DNA from: Gentiana macrophylla
Taxonomy: Eukaryota > Streptophyta > Magnoliopsida > Gentianales > Gentianaceae
Assembly: GCA_026214975.1 (NCBI GenBank)
Contig: JAOBSW010001059.1
Location: 1-64,000 of the forward strand
Direction: 5' to 3'
Length of the DNA stretch: 64,000 nt
A program made the translations under genes and the position numbers. The notes beneath the pieces are model-generated. The model was not told where the DNA came from. It saw only the letters and a list, made by a program, of their open reading frames with translations, and did not search any database. This document shows, in pieces, positions 13,563-26,600 of this stretch (positions are counted from its first letter, which is position 1; the number at the start of each line of letters is the position of its first letter).

Positions 13563-16500
13563 AGGTTTCCCTGCTTTTGAAGAGATCCATCATCTTATTT
13601 GAAGAATAACCTTAGCAAACCATTATTGAAGACCCCTCACCACATATCAGGCCACTTAGTTTCAATGTTTACATCTTTTATAGAAATTGGCTGAGTTCAC
13701 ACCACGAGCTAATTGCTTGCAAAATATATCCGATTTCGTGGATCAAATGATCAATCGAAAGGTTGAGCGTGCATTTATATACAAATTGTAATCCCTCAAC
13801 TCAAGGGATGATGTAGATGCAAACTTCCGTTGATTCATATTAACAAACCGAGAGGAGTTCTTCACTAAAGGAGCATCTTCTCAAAAGGTAGAAAGAGTTA
13901 AGGCAAGTGGTTGTTGATATTAGAAGATTCTTCACAGCAACAGCAAGAGTGGCACATTCAATCCTAAAACTGCATCAAATCTTCAAGAGAAAGGTACATT
14001 CTTCAAAATCGGCTATCATTTAACTAAAACTGGGCCTAAAAACTTTGATCTTGTCATTGTTAATGTAAAACTTACGATTGGAACTAAAATTAAAAGACAT
14101 GGAACTTGACAAAGCAAAAGATTTGGAATGTAGTTTCTTAGAACAAAATAAGTCAAATCTATTTAATGATTAGCAACCAAGAATAAATTTGCTAAACAAT
14201 GATAATCCACACACTTACCCAGCTTGAAGAGACTTCAAAAGTATAAACTCTGTAAATCAAGATATACCAAGATTTAGTGGATTACACAAGGAAACAAAAT
14301 GTTAAATCTAAAAGAATCTTTGTGAAATCAATTAAGATTTGCAGCTGTAATGGTTTATCCAAAAAAGAGTCGGAGAAGGTTTAAATTTCTCTCAACAAAG
14401 AAAGCAGCAATATTTCAAAAGAATTAACTTCAACTGACCTCAAAAGGTATGGTACCAAAGAAAACTTAAAATCCGTTTCCGCAGAAAGTGATTCACTTTG
14501 CAAAATCCTCGTAAAATTGATGTATATTTGAAATCGAGAAGGCAAAGGTTCTGAGTGGAAGGACAAGAACTAATCAAAAGAAGTAAAACTTTCAAACTAC
14601 CATCCGCGACGCTCAGACGCACGGCAAATCACTCGAAGCCACGTGGTCAATCTGGGAGAAAAGTAGATATACATCCTTGTAATCTCATTGATTGTGACAT
14701 ACGACTTCATTTCAAAACAATTGCAAATCTTGACAAAACTCAACACCCAAAATCAAGCATTCTTAACTCAAAAATCAATTGAGCGATACAAAACATTGAC
14801 GATGGAATCTGCCTCAACACTGGAAAAATTTCGTAAAAAATTTCAAACTCCACTTTTCAATCCAAATTACAAAAGAAAGATCAAAAGATTCAGGATTGGA
14901 AAATTTGATTGATACAAAGGTCACTACTGTGTATCCAGATGGCATCAGATTTTTGCAGAAATAAGTAAATCATCACCAATGGAAAAGTTTCAAAATGACT
15001 GCTCAAGATAAAAGCTTCACCGCTGATGAATGTCAGCCTGCTTTCCCTGGTGTTCCGCTTAGATATAATCGAGGCTCTTCATCTTTCACATTCGAAATGA
15101 AGAAAAGAGCAATCTTTGGAATGTCAATGCAATCAACAAGAAGGAAAGAACTTCATTGGCTCCATCTATCAACAAAAGAAAGAGGTCGTAATGGACAATA
15201 CTTTACCGTAAACGTTATTGGTCACATTCAAATTTCTACACTTTCTCAACTTCATAAAATAAAGATGATTTATGCTATTTGGTTCGGAGAAAAGATCTGA
15301 TTAGAATAAATTTGTTCTCAATCAATTGATAAAGCAAATTTGAGAATAGGAAAGAAAGAGTCAAAGAAAGAAGATATTGGAAGAGAATCATTTTTACCAA
15401 AAGGATTTCTTTATCTAGTGCAAAGGATACCAGATCATCTACATCAAAAGTCACGAAATCAAAGAAACTCAAATCAGCGCTGCCATCGAGATAAAGAAAA
15501 GAAAAATCATTGAAGAAGAATTGAGTAGAAGTTTCAGATTCAAAGTCTAAGTGGAAGCCCATGAATGAGACGAAAGAACCCTGAGAAAGCGAGAAGAGGT
15601 TATGGGACAAGCTTCACCAAAGGAACTGAAGCAGGATGAGATCCGGTCATTGAGGATGTTAACCAAGAGAGTGAACCCAATATGAAGACGAGGATAGTGA
15701 CTGAGAAGAGAGATTAGAAGAATCACAAACCAAACCCGATATGAAGAATCAAGGAAGGAATCGTTCCCACTACCGTATAGGGGAATACATCTTTGAAGTG
15801 AAAAGAGAAGCCGTGAAGATGCAGAGTCACAGATGAGTATGAAAAGGAACCACAGTTCTCAATGTTCATTTTACTATCCGAGGCCAGGATCTCATCCAGG
15901 GCTCATGGAGGTAATCACCTGTAACCGTCAAATTAAGAACCTCCACTGGCTCAGAAATGGAAGCTTGAAAAACTGAAAAATTTGAAGGATTTCATTAAAT
16001 GTTTGATATGGATCTATAGTGAAATCATTTCAACTTGTTCTGAATTAATTGGAAGAATACATTATTCAAGTTTGAACAAATACTCTCAAACATCATCACC
16101 TACGTAAGTTATTTGAAGATTTCTTCCAGCTTATCTTCAAAGAGAGGAAAGATGAAGCTTTAGGTGATGAAGTCAGAAGAGAGTGATCTGACTGGAAGTG
16201 AAGAGGCTTACGCCAGGAGAATCGATGGAAGATCAAACTGCCAGATAAAGTAGATGCCGATTCTACTAACCACTCAACTGGATGAAGAAGCAGGCTTGAT
16301 AATCTGTTTGAAGAGCTTGATTGCAGAAGGAGACTCTAAAGGTAAAACAAGAACTGAGACGATTAGGAGAGTCCGAGCTAAAGTGATCAGTAGTTGAGAG
16401 CAATGAAGAAGCTTTATAATACATGTCAAATCTCTTGAGAAGTCAGATACAAAGGAACACAAACAAAGGCGGAAATCAAAAGAAATCAGAAGTGCTAGTT

Positions 16501-16909
16501 AAAGAAAAGAAAAACTTAATCTCATTTTGTAAGGGGGTAAAGAGAATTGATGGAAGAAGAAATCCAAAGCATCTCTTAACAAAGTTCTAAAACCACAGAG
16601 AATGGTATAAGGGAAACAGATCCAGCTTAATTTAATATTCTGAATGCTTTGAGAGAGACGGTGGAATCTAATAATATTGAAAGAAAGAAGTACTTTGAAC
16701 GTAAGAGGAGCATCCTTTTGGAGAAGGCCTTAATGGGCACCGAAAGTGAAAAGATGTGAATTTAATTCATGCTTTTTAATTTACTGGTTTATTTTGAACT
16801 TGATACAACCTAATCGTTTATTTTAAGTATCTCTAAGATGTTTTGTTATGAGTTTCTTGTAATTACTATTTCTATTATTGCTTTTAGTGGAGGCTACAGA
16901 TACATCATC
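13563..16909 (+). pseudogene. Interior of C, lysine/glutamate-rich relic, no pol recognised
   Basis: About 3.35 kb between the primer site and the purine tract. The plus strand is A- and purine-rich, most strongly at 15300-16700, where forward frames give Lys/Glu/Ser-rich peptide broken by stops. The longest clear plus-strand open stretch is 14995-15297 (101 codons). The composition resembles gag-like or spacer regions of copia elements, but I see no zinc knuckle, protease DSG, integrase or RT motif. It could be a decayed gag of a non-autonomous element or the residue of a large deletion. Function unknown. Confidence 0.45.
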
Positions 16910-16922
16910 AAAAAGGGGGAAT
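16907..16922 (+). other. Polypurine tract of C
   Basis: ATCAAAAAGGGGGAAT immediately precedes the LTR start TGTTGAAAATATT at 16923. A tract of this type before TTGTTG is characteristic of plant copia elements, and it fixes C's orientation as plus. Confidence 0.8.
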
Positions 16923-18701
16923 TGTTGAAAATATTATTTTATGTTTTGATGATTGACTCATTGCGAAACTAGATAAAACTCACCTCACAACTCCATGATG
17001 ATGAAGTCGTAACTAATCATCTAGTGCATACAAAATAAGGGGCAAGATATGTTCTGCAGACAAATGTGGTTAAGTTCTCATTCAGAGTCTGAATCTTGTA
17101 TAGGTTGTTTTGCACAAACATTGTAACAGTAATAGGAACCGTAAAACAACCGAAGTTATAGCAAGAAAAACTGGGAGTATGCACTTGAAGAACTGAGATT
17201 CTCAAACTCAATATGATAAAATCAATAAAGATGTGTTAGAAATGGAGGATGCCAATTTAGGTTAGCTGTCATTCTGTGGAAGACCCAAGAACCCAGGGAC
17301 ACAGACTCTCGCTTGTTGGAGGGGACTGGAAGAGCTGAGGTGGCAAACTCCGCTAGAAGTCAGACAAGTCGCTGATCATAAACCGTGATCATGTAAAAGT
17401 CTGCAGACTCAAAATCCAGTTATAGATCATGGAAATCAATAAGCTTTAATGACAAAGATTGTCACCTACCTCGAAAAGATGTGAACTGGCTGGTGTACTT
17501 AACTAGGTATCAATTTTAAGTAAGATATTAGCAAATAAGGTACTCTGGGCCTTAAGAAGAGTAGAAAACTGAAAAATATACTCTGATTGAATTTGAACTA
17601 CCAATACTGCATAAAAGATCGGGAGACATAGGAACGAAGTACAAACGACAAAGTGTAACGGCACAAGAGCCAGTAATCGCCACATCACCCCTATAAATGC
17701 ATAAGAGAAAATCCACTCAAGAAATGAGAGAGGGGAGGATCGTAAAAGAGCCTTTGATAAAGATATACTCAAAGATCCAAACTGTATCCATAAAAATCGA
17801 TTATACTTATTCAGAAAGTGCTGACCTAAATGTGAATTGCCTCGAAAACTTCAAAAGAAGATCCAAAAAGAACTCCATTAAGGGGAAATAAAGGTATCTT
17901 TGAGCTATGGCATTCAGATCTGCATCCAATAATCAGTAACTCATCGAATCAGTAACTTGATTAATTTTAAACCAATCCAGTCAGAAAAGGGTTGGTCATG
18001 GTATAGTTCGAGAAAAGCAACTCTACCTTTCTCATAATGCGTTGCTTACAAGATATTTTTGCAAATTATGGATCATCAGGAAGTGTGGGGAGTGGTGAGC
18101 TCAGGAAGAGCAATTCCACCCTCCAGAAGATCAAAGGTACAAAAATGGTATGGAGCAACCTCACCTTTCTTCATTTTGTAGACATGAAACTAGGTGCTCG
18201 TGGGAAGGGATCACATTATGCTGTGGATTTTGTAACGGTTATCTCATTATTCTAAAGTGATACTTCGACGCTTGCCAGTAGTGAGACGACGGGATTACAC
18301 CACCCGGAACTTCCATAAACAAATCATGTGTTGATTTACTTTGATGCATCCGTGGTTGTTTTATTTTATTGCATTATCTTCAAAGAAACACCGCATTAAT
18401 CGAGTCGCGATTAAAACTGATACATGTAAGGCCCGCAGTTTTCTATTTACACATCTATTGCACTAAAGTTAGTTTTATCCGCTACCGCTAATTCGACTCA
18501 ATATAAGTCGGGCAATAACATATTCAAATATCAACCAATTCGTGATCCGCATTGTGTTAAAAGTGTGATGGTGAACAAAATCTACATCGCTTTAAGTTTC
18601 AGTAGAAACGCTCTCTCGGGACTTTTCCAGCTCAAGATTAGTTTTTGGTGACAAGTTTATTCACTCCCTAAACTTGTGTTAGCCTTTCCAAGGGACCAAC
18701 A
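16923..18701 (+). repeat. C 3' LTR
   Basis: Right copy of C's LTR, about 1.78 kb, beginning TGTTGAAA and ending AGGGACCAACA, so it has the expected TG...CA ends. A TATA-like CTATAAATG lies near 17690-17698. The last 60 bp (GTTTATTCACTCCC, TTAGCCTTTCCAAGGG, ACCAACA) closely resemble the terminal LTR bases of Y in reverse complement, so C and Y belong to related families. After it, Y's interrupted LTR resumes with AAACAGATTGCC. Confidence 0.83.
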
Positions 18702-18953
18702 AAACAGATTGCCTCTTCACCCGCTTCCACTACAAACAATTACTCACACAATCAGAAGCTCATCGGCCTTCAAGAGGTTCTTTATAAAATAAAGATTAAA
18801 GTAATAAATGATTCACTGTAGAAATATTGATTTTGTGATGAAATAATTCAAGAGATTTGTGTGCCTTCAAGCCAAAGTGCTTTATATAGCTTGAATGCAT
18901 AACACACTTGAAGCACTTCTCTCGATCAAAGAGCTTTAAGTTCAAGGGGTTCA
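18702..18953 (-). repeat. Y 3' LTR, inner part (after C)
   Basis: Continues the LTR interrupted at about 11799. It matches about 62175-62422 in the right LTR: AAACAATTACTCACAC with AAACAGTCTTTCACAC, then TAGCTTGAATGCA with AAGCTTGAATGCA, then AGCTTTA and GGGGTTCA with GGGTTCG. The two parts total about 806 bp, against 797 bp for the intact 5' LTR. The inner edge is set by the last shared GGGGTTCA and could be off by about 10 bp. Confidence 0.75.
18891..18899 (-). promoter_or_regulatory. TATA-like box in Y LTR
   Basis: Plus-strand TTTATATAG reads CTATATAAA on the minus strand, Y's direction. It lies in the LTR, as expected for the LTR promoter. The right LTR has the weaker TTGATATAAGC at about 62344. 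Confidence 0.5.
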
Positions 18954-21828
18954 AGAGTAGGTTTTTCAAATTCAAGAAAATATCTCTTCAAAGTTTATTT
19001 GACTTTCATCATCTTGTTTCCAAAGGAAAGTCTTCTATTTATTGTGCAAGAATGTACGTGACTTGTATTTGAAATTCAAAATGTAACTGCTCTTGTTTTT
19101 GTCCTATCTCATTTGCATTCTTGGCTATTTATTCATAGGACTCATTACTGCTGTAATTTTTTTTTTGATGCTGCGCTTTGTCTACCTCTTTTACGAGTAA
19201 TTCATTGGATAAAGATCTCAACTATCCTAACTGCTTTTTTAATTCCAAATTTTGATTTAGTTTGAGATAAGTCGAGGTAGCTGGTCGCCCTCATTCATGT
19301 AATCAGACCTTCCAATATAATCTTAAATTAACCGAGGTAGATTATCGTAAAGGTGTTCATCAATTATTGAGATACTCATCACCGCTCAAACTGCACTCTA
19401 CGCAGTGTATGTCATACAATGTAATCGACTTCTTTGTATCTAACTTTTTTATTTATGTATTAGATTACACCTTTTTAATTGTAACCAAGTTCCAAACATC
19501 ATTCAACTTATGGAACTTAGATCTTCTTTTCTCATAAGTGCTATGTAATCAATAGGGTCATCAAGGCACTAGCCTAAATTCTCCGATTCCATGTCCTTGA
19601 CTTAAATTCATTAAGTTTGATCCCTTTGCCTTCAGAATCGAAATTGAGCTTCCTCACCTTCACTCAAAGAGTTCCAGACTTAGCCCATCGACTTATCTAA
19701 TTCATCGATATGGATCAATGCTGTAATGAATCCGCACGCCTTCTAGTGCTGGCTTCATTGATCAAAACCTATTCATAAATCAAACTCTGAAGAAACCATA
19801 CATATGATTAGATATCTTTTTGCCTTTGCACTATAACAGCCTAATCCTGCACTCATCAACAAAACATAGAAATAAGTTCAATTTCCCTTTTGGTGATGAT
19901 GCCACCACCTTTAAATTAACAAAGAAAAGTAAAAAGATAAAAATAAGAAACAGAATAAATATAACAAAGTATTTCAATATAAACTCATTTACAAAGATAT
20001 TATAGCTTCGTAATCAAAGAAAACATAATGCACAGCATGTCGATCTACTTGTTCATTTTTTCATAACCGCTCTTCCACTTGTTCTTGAGAAACTTGATTA
20101 CGCGTAATGTATCCTCATCCATTCATTTTCAACCAGGGGTAAACTCAATGTAGATTGATCTCTTTCCACTATTTCCATGCTTTCCGTGCAGTGGAGAAGA
20201 TGGCACTTGATTTACCCAATCTAAAACTTCATGTAAAGATCCTTGAATTCACCAAGGAGTCCTTTGCTTTTGTGATAGCAAGTCCTTCCTAATACCTACC
20301 GCCACTTTCTTCCACCTCTCTTACATCAACACCGCTCAGCTGGTCACCTAAGGCTCTAATCTCTGCCTGCCCAAATTTTAGTCCAAAGAAAGAGAGTTGA
20401 GTCCTTCACGTAAACTTCTCCTTGTCTTGGATAAGCTCTTCCTCGCTGTAGTACTCTTCTTGTATTACTCAAAGAGATCACTAAGAAGTCGACTCTTCCA
20501 AGTGCAAGTCGCCTCAAAGCATTTTGGTTTCCATCTAATCTATCTCTTTGTGCAAAAAGTCTCACACCTTCCTTGTCTACTGCTTGGTCTCTTCCCCTTA
20601 AAGGACATCATCAACAAACTGACACAGCTACTTAACACTTTCTCTCTGTGGAGGCAATCTGTATTATCTAAGGTCAGCCTTTCCATAATCTTGGGCTTCT
20701 TGTGTCAATCCGGCAAGCAACTCCTCGATTGCAAAGCTTGTTCTGCAAGGGATTTGATCCCTTCCCAAGAATTTAGATCCAACTGCAGAGCTGAGATATT
20801 CCAAAGAAAGCTTAAGAGCGAAATGTTTCAGCTTATGTCTGTCAAGTTTCTCCAATAATGGATATAAAATTGGCTCCTTCTTAAACTTCTTAATCGTGTT
20901 TCCAACCCTGACTCCCCTCACATCTAGTGACGATTATCGCATGCCCATTTTGAGTAGATGTGAAGTTTCAGAAGCAACCAGACACAGAGATTGTCTGCTT
21001 ATCCTTCACCATTTTCTACTGGGCCTTCAAATCTCTTCCTCGGCCTTCATATAGTTGAGGTTCTCCCCAACTGGCTGTACATCATGCCTCAAAAATTTAA
21101 CTTCACTCAACACTTCTCTACCCTATCTCTACCAATGCCCTTTCCACCTGGAGCCGCATCGCAGCTCCCAACATTGTATCAGGTCTCTCTCGACAGCCTA
21201 CAACCAACGCCTTAACTCATCATTCAATCAAAAGTAGATTGTGTCCTTGATATTCTTCCAAGATAGGATCTGGCATACGGGTTCTTCAAAAATAGTAACC
21301 AAATGCCTCGTGGGGATCAACATCAACATTTTCTTCTTTCTGTGCATTTGGAACTCTCTATCACTAAAGTCATAGTCCAAAGAAATGCCTATCCACATAA
21401 TGCTTAGCTTCTGGCACGACCATCTTTCGTTGGTGGTTCACATTTCCAAGAGTCTGGTCATACGCAGCCTCTTTCGCCAGAACAGTGGGGCTTCCTCGAC
21501 ACCCAAAATAGGTTCCAACCCCTGTCCGTGTGTCGCTGAGACCAAAGTAGCCTCGCATTCTCCTCGCTCCAATCCTTTCGCAAAAAGCCGCCTGAGGCCC
21601 AAACAACAGCACTCTCTTCAACTCTTTCAGGATTGAATACAGCCTCATTATTCACTGGAATCCTTCAAAGCTTACCAATCTTATTCAGATAATGGCGCTT
21701 TTGAAAAGAATGCCTCAAAGTCAAAATCCATTTTGATATTCAACAGATTTTCCGAGTCGGGTACCAGCGTTCACCATACCGATCTTCTTTCAACTACAAA
21801 ACTCACTGCTCACTGCTTCAGCAAGTAG
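18954..21828 (-). pseudogene. Y 3' region, distal part: unexplained, charged relic
   Basis: About 2.9 kb between Y's 3' LTR and insert Z. It is the distal part of the sequence downstream of Y's pol. Minus-strand open stretches at 20664-20921 (85 codons, Glu/Leu/Lys-rich, coiled-coil-like, including IEELLAGLTQEAQDYGKA) and 20356-20565 suggest a decayed charged protein. The longest open stretch is antisense (20397-20855 plus, 153 codons). It has no supporting motif and is probably a shadow of the minus-strand relic. Nothing is recognisable at 18954-20300 or 20930-21828, and no polypurine tract is visible next to the LTR. Confidence 0.4.
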
Positions 21829-23470
21829 GTTCGGTAAAACTAGTTTCTAAATTTATAACAACTTAAATACTCCCGGCGGCATGATTCAGAAGAAAAGCAT
21901 GTTAACGTGGTCGCCCTAAGGGAATGGAACGCTTATTTAATTCAAAATATAACCATATATCGATTATATTACCAAATCCACTACTAAATCCCAAGGTTGA
22001 AATCAATTCAAACCCCAATGAATGTAAACCTAGGAACCGAACCCCTAAAACTAAAAAACTAAAATGTAAAATAAAAACAAGTTTAAAATAAGAAAATGTG
22101 ATGGATATGTGCCGCTCAATAAAGTGAACGAGTTGTCCAGAAATGTAATTCATCGGACGGGCTGCTCGCTTAGTTGAGGACTAACGGCCCAACTACCATC
22201 AAGCATAAAATTGCGTAAAAGCTTGCAGTGAAATCTAAATGCATTAAAACGTAAAACTTAAACAAAACTTATGTGCAAACGATTTAGATTCAAATAAGTA
22301 AAGGAAAACACAAAGAAGGCAACTGACCAATTTATCAAATCAACAACTAAACTCAGACGGGTGATTTAAAAGACATAGTTTTTAGTAAGGATTTGCTTAA
22401 TTCAACTCAAATATCTTTAATCAAATTTTAAGGTTACCGTTTGTCTTTTCTAAACAAACTAAAACATGCAATCAAATTAGATCATTTGTGATTGTTTCTA
22501 AGTTTCCACTCAACTAATCACGATACACCCTAAATACAATTGGGATGTATCACCTTGAATAAGTGAGAACCTAAATAAATATATTTTCATAAATTTATTC
22601 TAGCTATAATTAAAGATAGATCGCTTCTATCAAATCTTAATTCAATAAAACTTAAAACAATACAAAATTGTATCCAAAGTAATGAAAACTGATTAAATAA
22701 ACTCACTACACATAAGCAACGAACTCCCTCATTGGTTTTGTCGTTGATAGGCTTCCTCCAACACTCACCAGAGTTTAGCCACAATCATGCAGGAATAAGA
22801 TTACTTTGATTGAGAAATTCATCTCACAGAAAAGGCTTGTGGCCGCAGCTTGGGCGTAAAGTTGTGATCTCAACCATGTGGTACGAATTCAGGCTAAGAG
22901 GTCAACATATATATATAGAGTTTCTGAGTCGGTTATGACTAAGTCGGGCAACGGACGCTCAGCTCCGCTTTAAACGGACGCTCGCTCACAAAGTTGGACG
23001 CTGACCAACATTGCTGCTCGTGACTGTCATGGGCCGTTGGACTCTCTGCTCGATTTTGACACTTCAACGCACTGCTCCATTTCACCAAACGCCTGCTCAT
23101 AATGGACGGAAGGTGGACGCCGGTCTGACTCATTCTGGATCGACTTCAACCTGATTTCTTCTATCCATATCCAATTTTTCAAGCCAATCTCCAACTTCTA
23201 TCTCTTATAATTGAGATCTGTTTCTTTTTTTTTTCTTTATCCTCATTATATGCGACGAAAATTAACACTCAGCATAGATAAATAAATAACGTAAAAATGT
23301 AATAAAATCCAACAATAATAATTCCATTAAATTGTAAATACTTAAAATCACTAATTTTGCATACAACCTTCTTAAAATCATCTTTATCAATATTTACACT
23401 TAAACCCTCAATTTCATGTAATTACGCAAATGTGGGGGAAAAGGCTAACACGAATAAACTTTGTCAACCA
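21829..23470 (-). repeat. Z 3' LTR
   Basis: Matches the right copy: GTTCGGTAAAACTAG at the left edge, GTAAAAGGAAAACAC-type and ATAAATTTATTC segments inside, ATATAGAGTTT(C/T)TGAGTCGGTTA near 22915, and AAATGTGGGGGAAA near the right end. The GTGGGGG motif lies inside the LTR, so it is not the element's polypurine tract. A minus-strand TATA-like run is at 22908-22917. The right edge is uncertain by about 20 bp because the copies diverge after the GGGGG motif. Confidence 0.83.
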
Positions 23471-25650
23471 TGGCAAATAAGGACTTAAATAACTCTCTAG
23501 CACTTTAACTTTTTGTACGCCCTCGGACAAAAAGACCAAAACTATAGCTCAATTTTTAGTAAATAATCCAAATAGATCCTAACTCAATGTGAAATAAAGA
23601 TACAAATAACAGAAAGTAAATGAGTGCTTCAAATTATGTAGATAGGATTCGGTGTAAGTGTGACATGTCGCTTCAATCTTAACAAGCCTCAAAAGAAATA
23701 TCCTTTCTGTATCTCTAATGATCATCCTAGGTATACAAGTATTAGCTCCACTTGCCTTCCACGCACTCAAAGAGGATAATCCCACAAAGATATCAATGCA
23801 GCTTCTACTGGGCATGAGATCCATGATAAATAAAGACTTCTACTTTAGCTTTTACTCATCATTTTCGCAAATTTTCAAATTTGACGACATCGTAATCGGT
23901 CTGCCCATCAGTAGAATAGATGTACCATGATAACACCCTGCCTTACTTCAAATCACAAGGTGTTTTCTCCCGAACGTTTTGAACTTTGGTCATTCATAGT
24001 GGTATAGACATTTCTGAGATAACGCCCTACCTCACTCCAATCATCTATCGCCTTCCGACAACCGATGACACATAATTTGTCTACCACTTTACTCATTCAA
24101 TATTCCAAGTCATAAGTCATAACTTAATGATTCTCATTCAAATGCAGCATATTCACATATAATGCCCACCTTAGGTGCAACCATACCTTCGATTCTTACG
24201 TATGAACAAATCACTTCAAAATAATGAAAGATTACTAACTAAAAGTCATGCTCAAAATCAAAGGCTTTCGTTGAGTGAAAAATGGTCACTGCATCTCCAT
24301 ACAAGTAAAACATGCCATAATTATCTCACTAAGCATACTTCACTATCATCCTGTTAAAATCACAACCAAGAAGCATCGAAGTTGCAATTATATGCTCTAG
24401 ACTCATTGAAAATTTTAAATTTTCAGCAATTTAACATTCACTCATGCTTCAAAGGATATAGTATAAAACATATCTAAACACCTCTCACACTCAAATCACA
24501 TTATGTCCTCGTAACGGCAAAAATAAGAGAAAAGAAAACTGAGCTGGTTTTTGACAAGATATTGTCGGATTTAAGCTAAGTGCAGGTCGTGTCGGAGTAC
24601 TTAACGTATCGCGACAACTCGGTCAGACAACATCGATATAAAAGCTTGTGGACTCTCGCTCAAAGTGCAGACCGCTACACTCGATATACCACATAAATCT
24701 CTCGGTACACGGGTATATTGCAGCGCAACAGATAAATACAAAAACACTTACACCTAACGTAAAGAGGAACAACCATCAACACGAATCCAGGGTAATACCT
24801 CCTAAAACTAAAAGGTAACAATCTAAGAAAAGTAATCAACCCAAAAAGGAAAGAAAACAAGACACTTTAAAATCAGGGTTGCTCTCCTGTGAGCGCTTTG
24901 AATGTCATTAGCTTCACACAAAGTTCAAGATCAACCTCGATCGGGCCACTTTTGTTTAACATCGCCATCTCTATGATTTAATCGGACCGTATATTGGGGC
25001 GAAAATGATTTCAACACAATAAGCCATGGTGCAACAAGATCATTAAACTTTTCTCTCCAAACGTGACTTCCACTTCTTCTTCTTCTTTGTCTTGGCGCAC
25101 ATCGATGTGCATGTAGAAGACAAGTGGAAAGGACTGTAGAAACAAAGGTATGGTACACTCACGGGTGGATATAGGAACGCTGGATGAATATCCCACTCAA
25201 AAGAAACAAGATGATAACTCCTCTACAAATCAGATGACCTGTATTTCCTACTCTTCTTTGGAAATAGTGAATCTCAGCTGTAGCTTTGGTTGCCCAAAAA
25301 TATTTCTTAAGTCTATGACCATCTACTTTGAAAGCTTTGATTAACATCATTGGTCAAGCGTAACTATCTACTGATTAACTCTCTAGAATCTCAAATGGGA
25401 CTGTAACTATCTGAATGCTAGTTTAACGGAAACAAATTGTTCTGCATGTTTGGGTAGAAGCTATTTTACCCAACTTTGAATTCTCGGTCCTCAATCTAGC
25501 GCTATGGAGTATCTGTAGTTCTCTCTTTGTTTGCTGATTTTAGCATCTCGTATGGTTCGAATCACCGGCTTCGCCGAGCTCTGAATCAACTCAGAATAAC
25601 TGCTTCCTCACAGAGCTGGCTATCAAAAATCTGAAGAATTTGACTGCCCC
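23471..25650 (-). other. Z 3' untranslated/unknown region
   Basis: About 2.2 kb between the integrase C-terminal relic and the 3' LTR of Z. Both strands are rich in stops. Short open stretches (23579-23824 minus, 23718-23927 plus) have no recognisable motif. I see no structured RNA, second gene or clear polypurine tract. Athila elements can carry an extra envelope-like ORF here, but nothing supports one in this copy. Confidence 0.5.
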
Positions 25651-26200
25651 TAGAAGCTCTGCGGTTCAAGCCCGCCGTGGCAATGACAAGCTTAACATAC
25701 ACCACTTTAAGCGGGTGATTGCCCATCAAGCACTTAATTGCAAGACGATAGGCCCACACTGTGCCGCTTAATTAAATCCAAATTTTAAGACTCCAATTGA
25801 TTTATTATTGTTCACGGTCTTCGAAAATTCTTTTTCAGCTTCCAAGTAATTCTTTGAATAAAGCCATTTAGTTTCCACGATATGGTGGTACAAATGTTCC
25901 AGCTTGATACCATATTTTTCAAGAACCTCGTCAAGCTGGCGATTGTAAAAGCGAGTACTCTTCTATCAATACACGAGTGTTTGTCAAATACCCTAAGAAA
26001 GATATTCTTTGCAAGAATTTCTTTACAACCTTGTGATCATTAGTTTTGAGTGGCGCAGGCCTCACTCCACTTTGAAACAGAATCCGTTGCAAGATAAGGG
26101 ATATACTTCGACACTTACATGGAAGATGGAAAGGGTCCTATAAAATCGAAGCTGCCTATATGATCGTAAAACTTCAAGAATTGCCAAGACCGGGCTTGTT
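25650..26200 (-). pseudogene. Z integrase core and C-terminal relic
   Basis: The minus strand encodes, across frameshifts, NDHKVVKKFLQRI at about 26000-26050. This matches the corresponding stretch in W (NDHKVVKKFLQKNIF, 55020-55067). Downstream is LEKYG near 25905-25925, then a degraded counterpart of the gypsy core block carrying PQTNGQ in W. At 25670-25735 a decayed C-terminal block is visible (NHP and VVYVKLVIA-like). Integrase would insert element DNA into the genome. The catalytic residues cannot be read in one frame, so it is non-functional as given. Confidence 0.7.
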
Positions 26201-26369
26201 GGTATTTCCATCCCACTTCATCATTTTCTGCATTTCGGCACCTATCACAACCTTTACAGTAAAAGTTTCAAGGCTTCAAATTAGAGCTGGCTTGAGAACT
26301 AAATTTGAAGAATCTTGCAACTGGCTTTCAGGTTCCATAGTGACTTCTTGTAGAGACTACTGTGATGGT

Positions 26370-26600
26370 GTTCTAGTGATATCCGACTGCATCATGCCTG
26401 TGGAACACACCTTCAAGCAAACTCCTTGCTGCACCTTGAACAAATAAGGATCTTCCTATACGGTGATATTTGTAAGGCTCCAAAGAACTTTTCCTCTCCC
26501 ACATGCGCCATGATCTTCCGGGATGACCACTTACTGTGCACTGGTCATGACCAAGATACTCATGGCTCAATCCTGCTTTAAGCTTCATCAATTGCTTCGC
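26370..26600 (-). pseudogene. Z integrase zinc-binding (H2C2) relic
   Basis: A 72-codon minus-strand frame (26373-26591) and its neighbouring frame encode the region preceding the integrase core. RCVP, typical of the gypsy H2C2 block, lies near 26405-26420 in a shifted frame. The aligned stretch in W is 54562-54798. The zinc ligands are split between frames. Confidence 0.6.

Larger units (their letters stand above)
11800..18701 (+). mobile_element. Element C: copia-like LTR element with short interior, in Y's 3' LTR
   Basis: Two direct repeats of about 1.75-1.78 kb (11800-13547 and 16923-18701) flank only about 3.4 kb. The purine tract AAAAAGGGGGA (16910-16920) just before the right repeat, and a tRNA-Met-like primer site after the left repeat, give plus-strand orientation. 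The copia-type features are the GGGGG tract followed by TTGTTGAAA and the LTR end GGGACCAACA. I cannot recognise protease, integrase or RT in the interior, so C is probably non-autonomous or internally deleted. It splits the LTR of Y in the opposite orientation and is therefore younger than Y. No clear target duplication is visible. Confidence 0.8.

Noticed and set aside
20397..20858. 153-codon plus-strand open stretch
   Set aside because: It lies antisense to the minus-strand charged relic of Y, has no recognisable domain, and its Leu/Phe-rich composition is expected opposite a Glu/Lys-rich sequence.
23400..23455. GTGGGGGAAA considered as a plus-strand polypurine tract for Z
   Set aside because: The same motif is present in both LTR copies (also at about 33400), and the primer site and pol order show that Z is on the minus strand, so the motif is internal to the LTR.
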